NCBI RefSeq assembly: GCF_000768555.3
Contig: NZ_KN293981.1
Coordinates: 62,001 to 126,000 of the forward strand
DNA: 64,000 nucleotides
Source of the DNA: Roseovarius mucosus DSM 17069
GTDB taxonomy: Bacteria > Pseudomonadota > Alphaproteobacteria > Rhodobacterales > Rhodobacteraceae
Reading direction: 5' to 3'
Below the pieces are notes generated by a model, which did not search any database, had not been told where the DNA came from, and saw only the letters and a list, made by a program, of their open reading frames with translations. This document shows, piece after piece, positions 9,657 through 18,318 of the stretch. Position numbers and translations under genes: made by a program. Within the stretch, counting starts at the first letter, position 1, and each line of letters opens with the position of its first letter.

Positions 9657-11725
9657 GCCGCTGCCCGCCGGCCCATCAAAACGACCCCCGCGACAAAGGC
9701 GGCGGCCAAGGCAAAGCCGATCTCGTCCGTCAGGGGCAGAGCCGCGATCAGCGTTCCGGCCGCGACGACGCCCAGCAGGCGCAGCGGCCAGCCGAGTGGT
9801 CGGCCCAGCCATCCGATCACCGCGGCGCCCCAGAGACCGATACAGATCACGGTTTTGAAAACGATGTAGGCGACGGCCGGCCAGTAGCCGATGGCATCCG
9901 CCAGCGGCCCGCCCGCCTGTAGCATCAGCGCCGGAGTATAAACCGCCATGAAGGGAATGACAAAGCCCGCCGCCGCAACCTTGATTGCCTCAAAGGAGAT
10001 TCGCAGCCCGTTCTCTTTGGCTATCGGCGCCGCAGCAAAACAGGCGAGCGCGACAGGCGGTGTCAAGTCCGCGAGAATGCCGAAGTAGAAGACGAACATG
10101 TGGCTGACGATCAGCGGCACACCGAGCGCCAACAGCGCGGGTCCAGCGATGGAAGAGGTGATGATGTAGTTGGGAATTGTGGGGATTCCCATGCCAAGCA
10201 GGATGCAGGTAAGCATGGTCAGGATCAGGCTGAGCAGCAGGGATGTCTTGCCGACCGAGACGATGAACTGCCCGAAGGTATTGGCCGCACCCGTTAGCGT
10301 CATGGTGCCGATGATGATGCCGACGAGGGCACAGGCGACACCAACCGGCAGGGCGGTCTTGGCCCCTTCGGCCAGAGAGTCTCGGCAAAGGCGCAGCGTC
10401 TCGCGCCCTCCGTTCGTCACTGCGCACCACAGGATCAGCGCGGCGAGTGCGACCACCAGCACTTCGATCCCGAACTCAAAGAAGGCTGCGGCGACAAGGC
10501 CGAGGCAGACCCAGAACGCTAGGCGCATGGCCCCCGCGGGCAGGTTCATCACCGCCGTGCCACCGAGGATCAGCAGTACGGTGAGGCCCAGGCCGATGGT
10601 CCCGGCAAAGAGCGGAGTGTAGCCGCCGAACAGCAGGTAGATCAGCACGCCGAGTGGGACGAGCAGCATCCAGTTTTCTGCAATCGCCTTACGGGGGGAG
10701 GGCAGGTCAGCCTTGGCGAGGCCCTTGAGCCCGTGCTTGCCCGCCTCAAGGTGCACCATCCAGAATGCAGAGGCGAAGTAGAGGATCGCGGGGATCAGCG
10801 CGGCCTTCACGACCTCGACATAGGGCACGTCCAGTGTCTCAGCCATGATGAAGGCGACGGCCCCCATCACCGGCGGCATGATCTGCCCGCCCATAGAGGC
10901 CGTGGCCTCGACCCCGCCGGCGAAGGCGGAGCGGTAGCCAAACTTCTTCATCAGCGGGATGGTGAACTGACCGGTCGTCACGACGTTGGCAACGCCCGAG
11001 CCAGAGATTGTCCCCATGAGTCCCGAGGAGACCACTGCGACCTTGGCAGCACCGCCCTGCCGATGGCCGAAGAGACCCAAGGCGACGTCCGTGAAAAGCC
11101 GGATCATTCCGGCCCGTTCGAGGAAGGAGCCGAAGAGGATGAAGAGAAAGATGTAGGTGGAGGACACATACGTCGGGATGCCGTAGATACCTTCCGTACC
11201 ATAGGCCATGTGGTCGATGACCTGGGTGAAGTCGAAGCCCCGGTGGTTCAGCGGAGAAGGCAGGTATTCGCCGAAAAGGCAGTAAGCCAGGAAGGCCCCA
11301 GCAATCAGCGGCAGAGCCGGGCCCATCATCGTCCACGCGGCGGCGAAGACAACGATCAGGGCAACGACGCCGACCACGATGTCCTGGGTCAGGGGACGCC
11401 CGGCGCGCATGATCAGCGGCTGGTATTCCCACCACTGGTAGAGCGCGACCGCAACACCGGCGGCCGCGAACAGCCACGCGATCGCCCTGAGTTGGACCCC
11501 CACGCCGCGCCCGTAGGCGATCAGCGGGAAGGCGAGCAACGTCAGGAAGCCGACGTGGAAGGCCCGCGTGATTTGGCTGGGCATGTCGATGATGTGGGCT
11601 GCCGTGGCGATCTGAAAGACAGAGAAGACGACGGCGATCCAGAACAGGAGGCGGCCGGTCATGTCGGCAGCAAAGGACATCTCGTGTCCCTCCTGCGGAT
11701 CAGGGGGAGTGGTGACGTCGGTCAT
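9653..11725 (-). CDS. Fused TRAP permease of the TAXI type (4TM/12TM)
   Basis: A 690-residue membrane protein joining a DctQ-like N-terminal part to a DctM-like part with the motifs GLMGTISGSGVANVVTTGQF and GVEATASMGGQIMPPVMGA. Such fusions are the rule for TRAP systems that use TAXI binding proteins. The start at 11725 follows a weak GAGG site. It lies between the TAXI binding protein gene (upstream, 74 bases) and DUF1850 (downstream, overlapping). Confidence 0.93.
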   Translation of the reverse strand: MTDVTTPPDPQEGHEMSFAADMTGRLLFWIAVVFSVFQIATAAHIIDMPSQITRAFHVGFLTLLAFPLIAYGRGVGVQLRAIAWLFAAAGVAVALYQWWEYQPLIMRAGRPLTQDIVVGVVALIVVFAAAWTMMGPALPLIAGAFLAYCLFGEYLPSPLNHRGFDFTQVIDHMAYGTEGIYGIPTYVSSTYIFLFILFGSFLERAGMIRLFTDVALGLFGHRQGGAAKVAVVSSGLMGTISGSGVANVVTTGQFTIPLMKKFGYRSAFAGGVEATASMGGQIMPPVMGAVAFIMAETLDVPYVEVVKAALIPAILYFASAFWMVHLEAGKHGLKGLAKADLPSPRKAIAENWMLLVPLGVLIYLLFGGYTPLFAGTIGLGLTVLLILGGTAVMNLPAGAMRLAFWVCLGLVAAAFFEFGIEVLVVALAALILWCAVTNGGRETLRLCRDSLAEGAKTALPVGVACALVGIIIGTMTLTGAANTFGQFIVSVGKTSLLLSLILTMLTCILLGMGIPTIPNYIITSSIAGPALLALGVPLIVSHMFVFYFGILADLTPPVALACFAAAPIAKENGLRISFEAIKVAAAGFVIPFMAVYTPALMLQAGGPLADAIGYWPAVAYIVFKTVICIGLWGAAVIGWLGRPLGWPLRLLGVVAAGTLIAALPLTDEIGFALAAAFVAGVVLMGRRAAA

Positions 11726-11754
11726 GGGAACCTCGCTTTTTCTTGAGGTAGGAC

Positions 11755-11779
11755 CTGGCGCACCGATACGGAGCGCCAG
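11755..11779 (-). promoter_or_regulatory. Hairpin between TAXI binding-protein and permease genes
   Basis: CTGGCGC and GCGCCAG are perfect 7-bp arms with an 11-base loop in the 74-base gap after the binding-protein stop. It lacks a U tract. Its position suggests partial termination or mRNA stabilisation, keeping the binding protein in excess of the permease. Confidence 0.45.
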
Positions 11780-11799
11780 ATATTGCCGTGGCGCACCGC

Positions 11800-12756
11800 T
11801 TACTTGAGGACGCCAACCTCGCGGTAGTACTTCTCCGCACCCGGATGCAGCGGAATGGGCATGCCGCTCAGTGCATTCTCGATTGAGATCTGCGCGGCAG
11901 CCTTGTGGGCGGCGGTCAGAGTCTCGAGATTTTCGAACAGCTGCTTCGTCATCAGGTAGGCTGTTTCCTCACTGACACCCTCGTGGGTGACCAGAAAGTT
12001 GGAGACGGCAACGGTAGGCACATCCTCGGTCTGGCCGTCGTAGGTCCCGGCCGGAATGGTGGCCGCGACGTAGGGCGCGCCGAGCTTCGTTGCAACATCC
12101 CCGGGAATGGACACGACGTTGATCGGCAGGGAGGAAGCGAGATCGCGGATCGAAGCCACGCCCAGTCCCGCGGACTGAAGAGTGGCATCAAGCTGACGGT
12201 TCTTGATCAGTTCGACCGACTCTGCAAACGGCAGATATTCGACCTTGCCGAGGTCGTCATAGCTTATCCCCTCCGCGCCGAAGATTGCGCGGGCATTCAA
12301 TTCAGTGCCGGAAGCAGGCGCGCCGACGGAAAGGCTCTTGTCCTTGAGACCGGCAAAATCGGTGATGCCGGAGTCCTTGGAGGCAACGACCTGAATATAG
12401 TTCGGGTAGATCGCCGCGATGCCACGCAGCTTGTCGAGCTTGTGGGTGAAACCCGCGTCCGGGTTGCCTTCCCAAGCCATCGCGACGGAATCACCCAAGG
12501 CGAAGGCCAGTTCGCCGCGGCCGTCCTGCAGAAGGTTCAGGTTCTCGACGCTCGCCTTCGTCGACTGGACGGATGTGCGGGCGCCCGGAATCTTCTCGCC
12601 GTAGATATTGGCCAGACCCGCGCCGAGCGGATAGTAGACGCCCGAGGTGCCGCCGGTCAGGACATTGATGAACTCGTCGGCCTGTACCGTAAACGGCACC
12701 GTGACGAGGGCGGATGCAACAAGGCACCCGCGCAAAGCGGATTTCAGATTGATCAT
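11800..12756 (-). CDS. TAXI-family TRAP substrate-binding protein
   Basis: A 318-residue protein with a Sec signal peptide (cleavage near VQA-DEF at residue 25-26) and the TAXI opening motif INVLTGGTSGVYYPLGAGLANIY. Later landmarks are GIAAIYPNYIQVV and VGAPASGTELNARAIF. The start at 12756 follows GGGAGG. Family members bind glutamate, oxo-acids or similar anions in the periplasm. It is the first gene of the operon TAXI-permease-DUF1850-kinase-regulator. Confidence 0.92.
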   Translation of the reverse strand: MINLKSALRGCLVASALVTVPFTVQADEFINVLTGGTSGVYYPLGAGLANIYGEKIPGARTSVQSTKASVENLNLLQDGRGELAFALGDSVAMAWEGNPDAGFTHKLDKLRGIAAIYPNYIQVVASKDSGITDFAGLKDKSLSVGAPASGTELNARAIFGAEGISYDDLGKVEYLPFAESVELIKNRQLDATLQSAGLGVASIRDLASSLPINVVSIPGDVATKLGAPYVAATIPAGTYDGQTEDVPTVAVSNFLVTHEGVSEETAYLMTKQLFENLETLTAAHKAAAQISIENALSGMPIPLHPGAEKYYREVGVLK

Positions 12757-13264
12757 GGTTTCCTCCCAGAAATGGCAGTCCCGCCGATCGGGCAGGTCAG
12801 TGGTGGAAGTCTGTGCCGCGGACCCCGCATCGGGCAAGAATACGCAGGTTTCTAGGCGAATCCTGTGGGCATAAAACAGCCCGGTGTCTGGCAGATTTCT
12901 GCCAAGACCCTTGTTGATATGGTTGAAACGATGCGCCGCCGGTCTGGATGCAGGCGGGTATCCAGTCATCAAAATGATGTTGTCACGTTAACTCGTTAAG
13001 ATTGCAAGTTGGCATGCCGATCGTTGATCAAGCAACATTTGCGGTGCATTTCCACGCGTCTAAAGCTTTGAGCCAACCGGTGCAGCACACGGTCATTTTG
13101 CCGCCGCTGGACGAATATCAGGCGGTGTCGGCGCTTTTCTCGGGCGTGCTGCCCCCAGCCCAGGATTGTGTCAAAATTGTAGACAGGGCGATTTGCTTTA
13201 CCTAAGGTTCATTGGGCGGTAGATTTCCAAGGCCTTTTTTCACATCCGTTCTTCCACCATCATT
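12757..13264. other. Intergenic region between the TAXI operon and the toxin-like island
   Basis: About 500 bases between divergent genes. It must hold the promoters of both. I see a perfect inverted repeat at 12889-12904 and no convincing gene. A 67-codon open frame at 13002-13205 (plus) has no ribosome site and no recognised family, so it is not annotated. Confidence 0.5.
12889..12904. promoter_or_regulatory. Perfect inverted repeat upstream of the TAXI operon
   Basis: TGGCAG-ATTT-CTGCCA, about 135 bases upstream of the TAXI start. It is a good candidate binding site for the DctD-like regulator encoded at the end of the same operon. A sigma-54 promoter with correct spacing was not found. 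Confidence 0.4.
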
Positions 13265-13282
13265 ATGAGACAAGACATAGGT

Positions 13283-14119
13283 ATGACAGAATCCAGCCCG
13301 TTTCAGGGTGTTTCCGAATTACGCTCGTGGGTTGCATCCGGCGGTGTTGCCCGCGCCGGACTTCCTGCCAATTTCATATCTGAGCTGCTGGCTTCGCTGT
13401 CAATTTTCGCCGTCCTCGCCAATAATCTATCAGAAAGTCTTGTGAAGATCGACGCCAGGTGGCGCGATATGGGCGGGGACAACATGCTGAAGGCCTCACT
13501 CGGTCAGCTTCTCGTACTTCTCGGCGACACGGTCGCTGAATCACGGCACGCCACGCAACAGGCGATGAGCGTCAAGGTAGCCGGAAACAAGGTCTTCGGA
13601 AGAATTGAGCGCGAAATCGCGATACACGGCAAACAGATCAGGGAGATGACGGCCGCAATCCAAACCTCTGAAGAGCGCATGGAGGCTGCCGCAAAGGCCG
13701 CGAAGGAGGCGAGCGCCAAACTGAACGCGGGCGATTACATCCTGCACGGTCTGGAAGCAATCTTTACCTTTGGTCAGGTCGACAAGAACCGCGACAACCT
13801 TAACAAGCTCAACACTTCAATCGCGATCCACAAGGGCGAGGCCGCCTCCCAACGCCAGCATCGAGAACTTCTTGCAATGTACAAGGCCGAGCTTGTTGCG
13901 CTGCGAAACGGGGTCGAGCGTGTACTGACCGTCGACCAGACAATGACACAGTTCCAGAATGACTTGGTCGCCTTGGGACCACTGCTACTTCCGGCCTACC
14001 AGCAGATCGAGAAATCCGAGGCTACGTCAAACCTCAAAGTCGCGAACATCCACCTCGAGCGGGCGCGTCCAAAGATGGACGCGATGTCGAGATGGATACA
14101 GGGCCTCGCCATCAATTAG
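13283..14119 (+). CDS. Putative alpha-pore-forming toxin subunit (XaxB/YaxB-like)
   Basis: A 278-residue, largely alpha-helical protein without a signal peptide. Long heptad-like helices are predicted from the sequence (for example EIAIHGKQIREMTAAIQTSE and the Ala/Lys-rich stretch after it), separated by a short less polar segment (YILHGLEAIFTFGQ). Two-helix-bundle architecture, size and the next gene suggest the smaller subunit of a xenorhabdolysin-type toxin of the XaxAB/YaxAB, HBL/NHE and Cry6A clan. The start at 13283 (MTESS) was preferred over ATG 13265; neither has a strong ribosome site. The gene opens a three-gene plus-strand operon (gaps of 30 and 64 bases). The assignment rests on architecture, not on a search. 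Confidence 0.55.
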   Translation: MTESSPFQGVSELRSWVASGGVARAGLPANFISELLASLSIFAVLANNLSESLVKIDARWRDMGGDNMLKASLGQLLVLLGDTVAESRHATQQAMSVKVAGNKVFGRIEREIAIHGKQIREMTAAIQTSEERMEAAAKAAKEASAKLNAGDYILHGLEAIFTFGQVDKNRDNLNKLNTSIAIHKGEAASQRQHRELLAMYKAELVALRNGVERVLTVDQTMTQFQNDLVALGPLLLPAYQQIEKSEATSNLKVANIHLERARPKMDAMSRWIQGLAIN

Positions 14120-14149
14120 GTAGCTCAGCCTGAGCTGAAAGGAACCAGC

Positions 14150-15322
14150 ATGACCGATGACAGCATTGAAACAATCGACTTCACCAAGCCGTTCGAGCCC
14201 TTGATGTCGCTCATTGGGCGCGAAGGGTCAAACCGGTCAGAGCTTTGGCAGGCTTGGCACTTTCTTCAGGTCTACGCGAACTGGGGTATCCGTTTGCCGA
14301 CGTCAGAGACGGACTTCAAGGCGATCATGGGTGCCGATGCTCTGAAGTTCGATTTTCTGCCTCCAATGCAAGACGGCAATTCGCTCATCTCGAAAGCCTG
14401 CGAGGCGTTCCTGAAGAACGTCTTCTCCGAGGTCATTCAAGTGGGCATGGACCTGAAGGTCTATGCCGAGACAACCGCCGGGGGCGAGGACGGGATGCTG
14501 CAGATCATCCTCGACTCGGTCGAAGACGGCGATACCGAGACAGCACTCGAGCTTCTGACAGATCTTCAAAAAGACGCCAATTCCGCCAGCACGAGGGCGG
14601 GCCATGTCAAAGTAGCGCTCGACGAGTTCCGGACGGAGCTTGGCAAGGCCTTGGGAAAACTCGACACCGCCCGCACGAGCCTCGATAGCGACAGCAGCAC
14701 GAACGAGGAGACCCTCGGTATCCTCGCGGCGGACGCGAACACCGAGGGCTCAATCGCCTATAAACACAAGATGCTGGAAGAGGCGCGACGGCTGCACACA
14801 GAGGCGACAATAGCGGCGGCGACGTCGCCCACTTACATCTGGGTGCTGCCACCCCTTGGCCTGATCGCAACGGGCGTCGTGATGGGCATCTACACGGACA
14901 AGGCGATCCAGCGAATGAAGGATATCGAAGAACTGGAGGATTCGATCCAGAAGGAGGGTGCGCATCTTAAACAAGCTCTCGCGGCGCGCAGCGTCTTTAC
15001 CCAAGGCTCAAACGGCTTGACGAACGTGATCAGCTATACCGAGGCGGCCTCGGCTAAATGCGGCGTGGTTCAAGAGACATGGAAGGGGATCGCCTCGCAT
15101 ATCTCCGAGATGACGAAGTACCTGGAGAACACGACGAGACAATCGCCCGACGGAGAGATCGAGGTGAAATCGAAGCGGTTGTTGGGCGTGGCTCTGCGCA
15201 AGGTCGAAAAAAACTGGCAGACGATGCTGCCAGACCTGAGCGAGCTGATGACAGACAACTACGTCAGTATCGCTCCTGGAACGGCCACCGTTGCCGAAGT
15301 GTTCAAAAAGCTCAACGGCTGA
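14150..15322 (+). CDS. Putative alpha-pore-forming toxin subunit (XaxA/YaxA-like)
   Basis: A 390-residue protein with no signal peptide. Residues 1-225 are mostly helical with coiled-coil character. Residues 227-248 form one strongly hydrophobic segment (YIWVLPPLGLIATGVVMGIY) placed inside the helical bundle, and helices follow to the C-terminus. A long helical tail-and-neck with a single buried hydrophobic hairpin is the layout of XaxA/YaxA and of HBL-B/NheB, where the hydrophobic segment enters the membrane on pore assembly. A good ribosome site (AAGGAACC) precedes the start. Its neighbours are the B-like subunit and a very large third protein. Function is inferred. Confidence 0.6.
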   Translation: MTDDSIETIDFTKPFEPLMSLIGREGSNRSELWQAWHFLQVYANWGIRLPTSETDFKAIMGADALKFDFLPPMQDGNSLISKACEAFLKNVFSEVIQVGMDLKVYAETTAGGEDGMLQIILDSVEDGDTETALELLTDLQKDANSASTRAGHVKVALDEFRTELGKALGKLDTARTSLDSDSSTNEETLGILAADANTEGSIAYKHKMLEEARRLHTEATIAAATSPTYIWVLPPLGLIATGVVMGIYTDKAIQRMKDIEELEDSIQKEGAHLKQALAARSVFTQGSNGLTNVISYTEAASAKCGVVQETWKGIASHISEMTKYLENTTRQSPDGEIEVKSKRLLGVALRKVEKNWQTMLPDLSELMTDNYVSIAPGTATVAEVFKKLNG

Positions 15323-15386
15323 AGCGTGGGGTCCCTTGTGGGCCCGCACACCCCTTCGAGCATCCAGGGCGCAGAGAGAGTTTTCG

Positions 15387-18035
15387 ATGACACACAATTG
15401 GGCCGAGCTTTATTCCGCCAAGACCATCCAGCGCTGGCACCTTCCAGAATATCAGCACCTCAACCCGGACTATGGAGAGTTCCGCGCGCCGCTGCTGCGT
15501 TGGAGCGAGATGGACGCAAGCATTAAGGACGCCGACAATCTGGCGATGCTGGTGATCTGCTGCGACGTTCTGGTCCTGGATAAAACACCGACGCTGCGGT
15601 GCCCAACCTTCATCTTCGCGCGCGTGATCGAGGTAGGAGCCAAGGCCGAACTGATTTTCGACCTGAGCGACGGCACAAAGCTTTCCTCCATCATCGCGGC
15701 GCAACGCATCGTTGATGCCGCCACGGGCGTGCCCGCCACGCTGACGCTTGCGACCGTCAGTCTCGACGCTGGTGGCGACCTTGTCGAGGCCGAGACGCAT
15801 ATTGTCGCCGACGGCAGCACAACTGCCTATGTGATGGAGCGCGGTGAAGAACGGGCGACAAAGGTCGCCGCCTCAGCCGCTGCGCTCGACTTTCTTGCGC
15901 CCGGAGAGCCGCTGGCAGTAATGCTGACGACAACGTTCCAGATCGCTTGCCTGCTCTCGACCGAAGAGCCACGCCTTGCGGCGGACCAAGTCATGTGGGT
16001 TGCTGCATTGACGGCACAGCACCCGACCTCGCACATGCTGTCGTCGGATTGTCACGCGCTTTACAAGACATTGATTCAACTGATGGACATCGGTGCTGAC
16101 GCGCTTCTCGTTCCGCACCTTGACCATGAGATCTACGCCGAAAAATCGAAGGCCTGCCTTGCGTTGCTGCACCAGCGCGTACAGCGCTACGACGCTCTGG
16201 TCGAGAAGGCGAGGACAGACGAGCACTGGCGCGATCAGGTCGCAATCACTATCGCAGACAAGCAGAACGAGGCCGAGCTCGCCGCGAACCTACGCGCGCA
16301 GACCGAGGCGACCTGCGAGCAGATGCGCAAAGCGCGCCAGATAGCGGCGGCAAACCTTCTGGAATGCCAGACCGATCTGACAGATCTGATGGTGGACTTC
16401 CAGCGTGGCATCAAGAACTGGCAGCGCGACGAGACGATCAAGGCGTCGATCGAGATATTCACAGGCGTAGTGGATTTGGTTCAACAAGTCGGGACGATTG
16501 TCGCCTCGGGCGGAACGCTCGCGGCCATCCCCGTCATCGACAATATCAAGATGTTGGCAGGTATGTCGGTAGACTTGTCAACGCGCGCTGCGAAAGGTGA
16601 CAAGTTCGAGGACGTCATCGATATCAGTTGGCTGTTCGAAGACAACGGTGATGACGATCCGCCGGAATATACGGCCGAGAACGCCAAAGAAGACATCATT
16701 TCGTATTTCGAGACACGCAAAGCTGATCAGGAAGCGGCCCAAAAGGAGAAGTCGCGACAGGATAAGATCAAGAAGGGTGCTGCCGATCTCAAGAAGGCCG
16801 GGATCTCGGCTGGCAAGGATATAAAGGGCATCTACGACGGCATCATGCGCATCGTCGACATAGCAGAGAAAGCGAAGAAGCTCGAGCAGCAAAGCGAGGA
16901 TTTTCTCGTCAAGGCGGCAGCCCAGGTGAATACGTCCTTCGGGGCGATAGCGCCCATCGGACTCGACGTCGTGACCGGGGGTGAGGACGGCTGGGCGCAG
17001 ACCGAGCTGGGCCTCGAGGAGATGTTCGATAAAGTCGGCGACATGATGGACAAGCTCGGCGGCGGACGCGCCTACCGGCTAGCGCTCAGGCGGATGGTCC
17101 TGCATGGCCGCACCATGAGCCAGACGCGCCTCGCGCTCGCCAAGGCGAACAACGACCTCGCGGATGCGATACTGCGCGAACGGGCGGCGCAGGCCTCGCG
17201 GCGACTCTACGATGGCTACCTGCGTGATCTTTCGCAGTCGCAGGCGCGCGATACGGCGTTGCGGCAACTTGCCTTTGGGCGCGTGCTCGACAGCAAGCGC
17301 AGCGTCTACTTGGCAATGGAAGCCTTCATGCGTGCGGCAAGCTACTTCACGCTGCGCCCAATCGACCGGTCCGTTCTGCCCCGGATCACCGACAGCGTCG
17401 ACGCGTTCTCCGAGGCGGTGATGACGCATACGGGAACCTGGGTCACCAGCATTGCACTTGGCCGGTCGCCAGGGCCGATGGATGTCTGGCTAGACGTCGA
17501 TCTGACTTCGGCGACTGGTACGGCCGACGCTCCAGACATGGTTGTTGCGCAAGGCGATGCCAGAGCCAAGGACGTGACGAACGCCGACGGAGAGGACGAC
17601 CTGACTTCGTTGGCGATCATGCGAAGCGCAGATGACTCCGTCAGTGTGACGATCCCGACCGATCACCCACGGTTCAACCGGTGGTACAGGGTTCGTCTGG
17701 ACGCTGTACGAGTCTACGCAGACGGCGTGCACTCCGACGGCGATCTCTGGATCGACATTCAGACAGATGGCACCTACCTCGACAAGACGCCCTCCGGTGG
17801 CACGGCGCGATTTGTGACGCAGCCCTTCGTGCGCGCCTTCGTTTATAACCCGCTGGACGCCGCGGCAATGCCCACTGGCGACAGCGCAACGACCGGGCGC
17901 TTCGCCGAGGATTTCTTCAAGCCGACACCCTTCGCGACCTGGCGCTTCACGATTTCTCGGCAGGACGGCAGAAAACTCGACCTGCGCGCGTTGACGAGGC
18001 TGCGAGTGAACTTGAAGGGAAGCGTCATGTCATGA
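15387..18035 (+). CDS. Large multidomain protein of the toxin-like island, unknown family
   Basis: An 882-residue protein I do not recognise. Seen in sequence: residues 1-160 are mixed with beta character; 250-350 are long charged helices; 354-393 is a weakly amphipathic apolar stretch (VQQVGTIVASGGTLAAIPVI); 440-510 is highly charged (Lys/Asp/Glu) coiled coil; 555-650 is Arg/Ala-rich helix; 695-880 looks beta-rich (WYRVRLDAVRVYADG, TWRFTISRQDGRKLDL). No signal peptide is visible. The central helical part resembles the layout of the two preceding toxin-like subunits, so it may be a third, enlarged component with receptor-binding or delivery domains at both ends. The start follows AGAGAG. It ends at an IS remnant. 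Confidence 0.6.
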   Translation: MTHNWAELYSAKTIQRWHLPEYQHLNPDYGEFRAPLLRWSEMDASIKDADNLAMLVICCDVLVLDKTPTLRCPTFIFARVIEVGAKAELIFDLSDGTKLSSIIAAQRIVDAATGVPATLTLATVSLDAGGDLVEAETHIVADGSTTAYVMERGEERATKVAASAAALDFLAPGEPLAVMLTTTFQIACLLSTEEPRLAADQVMWVAALTAQHPTSHMLSSDCHALYKTLIQLMDIGADALLVPHLDHEIYAEKSKACLALLHQRVQRYDALVEKARTDEHWRDQVAITIADKQNEAELAANLRAQTEATCEQMRKARQIAAANLLECQTDLTDLMVDFQRGIKNWQRDETIKASIEIFTGVVDLVQQVGTIVASGGTLAAIPVIDNIKMLAGMSVDLSTRAAKGDKFEDVIDISWLFEDNGDDDPPEYTAENAKEDIISYFETRKADQEAAQKEKSRQDKIKKGAADLKKAGISAGKDIKGIYDGIMRIVDIAEKAKKLEQQSEDFLVKAAAQVNTSFGAIAPIGLDVVTGGEDGWAQTELGLEEMFDKVGDMMDKLGGGRAYRLALRRMVLHGRTMSQTRLALAKANNDLADAILRERAAQASRRLYDGYLRDLSQSQARDTALRQLAFGRVLDSKRSVYLAMEAFMRAASYFTLRPIDRSVLPRITDSVDAFSEAVMTHTGTWVTSIALGRSPGPMDVWLDVDLTSATGTADAPDMVVAQGDARAKDVTNADGEDDLTSLAIMRSADDSVSVTIPTDHPRFNRWYRVRLDAVRVYADGVHSDGDLWIDIQTDGTYLDKTPSGGTARFVTQPFVRAFVYNPLDAAAMPTGDSATTGRFAEDFFKPTPFATWRFTISRQDGRKLDLRALTRLRVNLKGSVMS

Positions 18036-18208
18036 GCCGCGCCGTTCCGCTCATCAAGCGGATCACGAACCCGATGATGGGCTTCAAGGCTTTCCATTCG
18101 GCCTCAGAGACCATCGCAGGCACTGAGACCTCCCACAGGATCCGCAAAGGTCAAATCACGGCCAACGGCGCAACCGCATTCCAAACCTTCGCGGAGCTTG
18201 CAGCATAA
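18032..18208 (+). pseudogene. IS6-family transposase, C-terminal remnant
   Basis: A 58-codon frame reading IKRITNPMMGFKAFHSA, then ETIAGTETSHRIRKGQ, and ending FAELAA, which matches the C-terminus of IS6-type DDE transposases (family: MLGFKSF...IAGIE..H.IRKGQ). The catalytic core is absent, so it is a fragment. Its first ATG overlaps the stop of the large toxin-island gene by 4 bases by chance of the junction. It marks the right end of the accessory island. Confidence 0.75.
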
Positions 18209-18286
18209 TTCTGTCCGCAGATCAGCCTATGCCGACACTGGGCAATATTTGGGACGGAACCCCAAAATCTACCCCAACCTGTCCGA

Positions 18287-18318
18287 GCGATTACTCTTTG
18301 GTGCGATTACTCTTTGGT
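18287..18318. repeat. Tandem 16-bp duplication at the island/RND junction
   Basis: GCGATTACTCTTTGGT is repeated exactly twice in tandem (18287-18302 and 18303-18318) and followed by GCGATT. The right copy contains the stop codon of the RND permease gene. The left copy duplicates that gene end, consistent with the scar of an insertion or slippage at the boundary of the accessory island. Confidence 0.8.

Noticed and set aside
12990..13020. Possible sigma-54 promoter (CGGCATG...TTGCA on the minus strand) upstream of the TAXI operon
   Set aside because: The spacing between GG and GC is 11 instead of the strict 10 bases, and the regulator lacks GAFTGA.
13002..13205. 67-codon plus-strand open frame before the toxin-like island
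   Set aside because: No ribosome site, no recognisable family and atypical composition; treated as non-coding.
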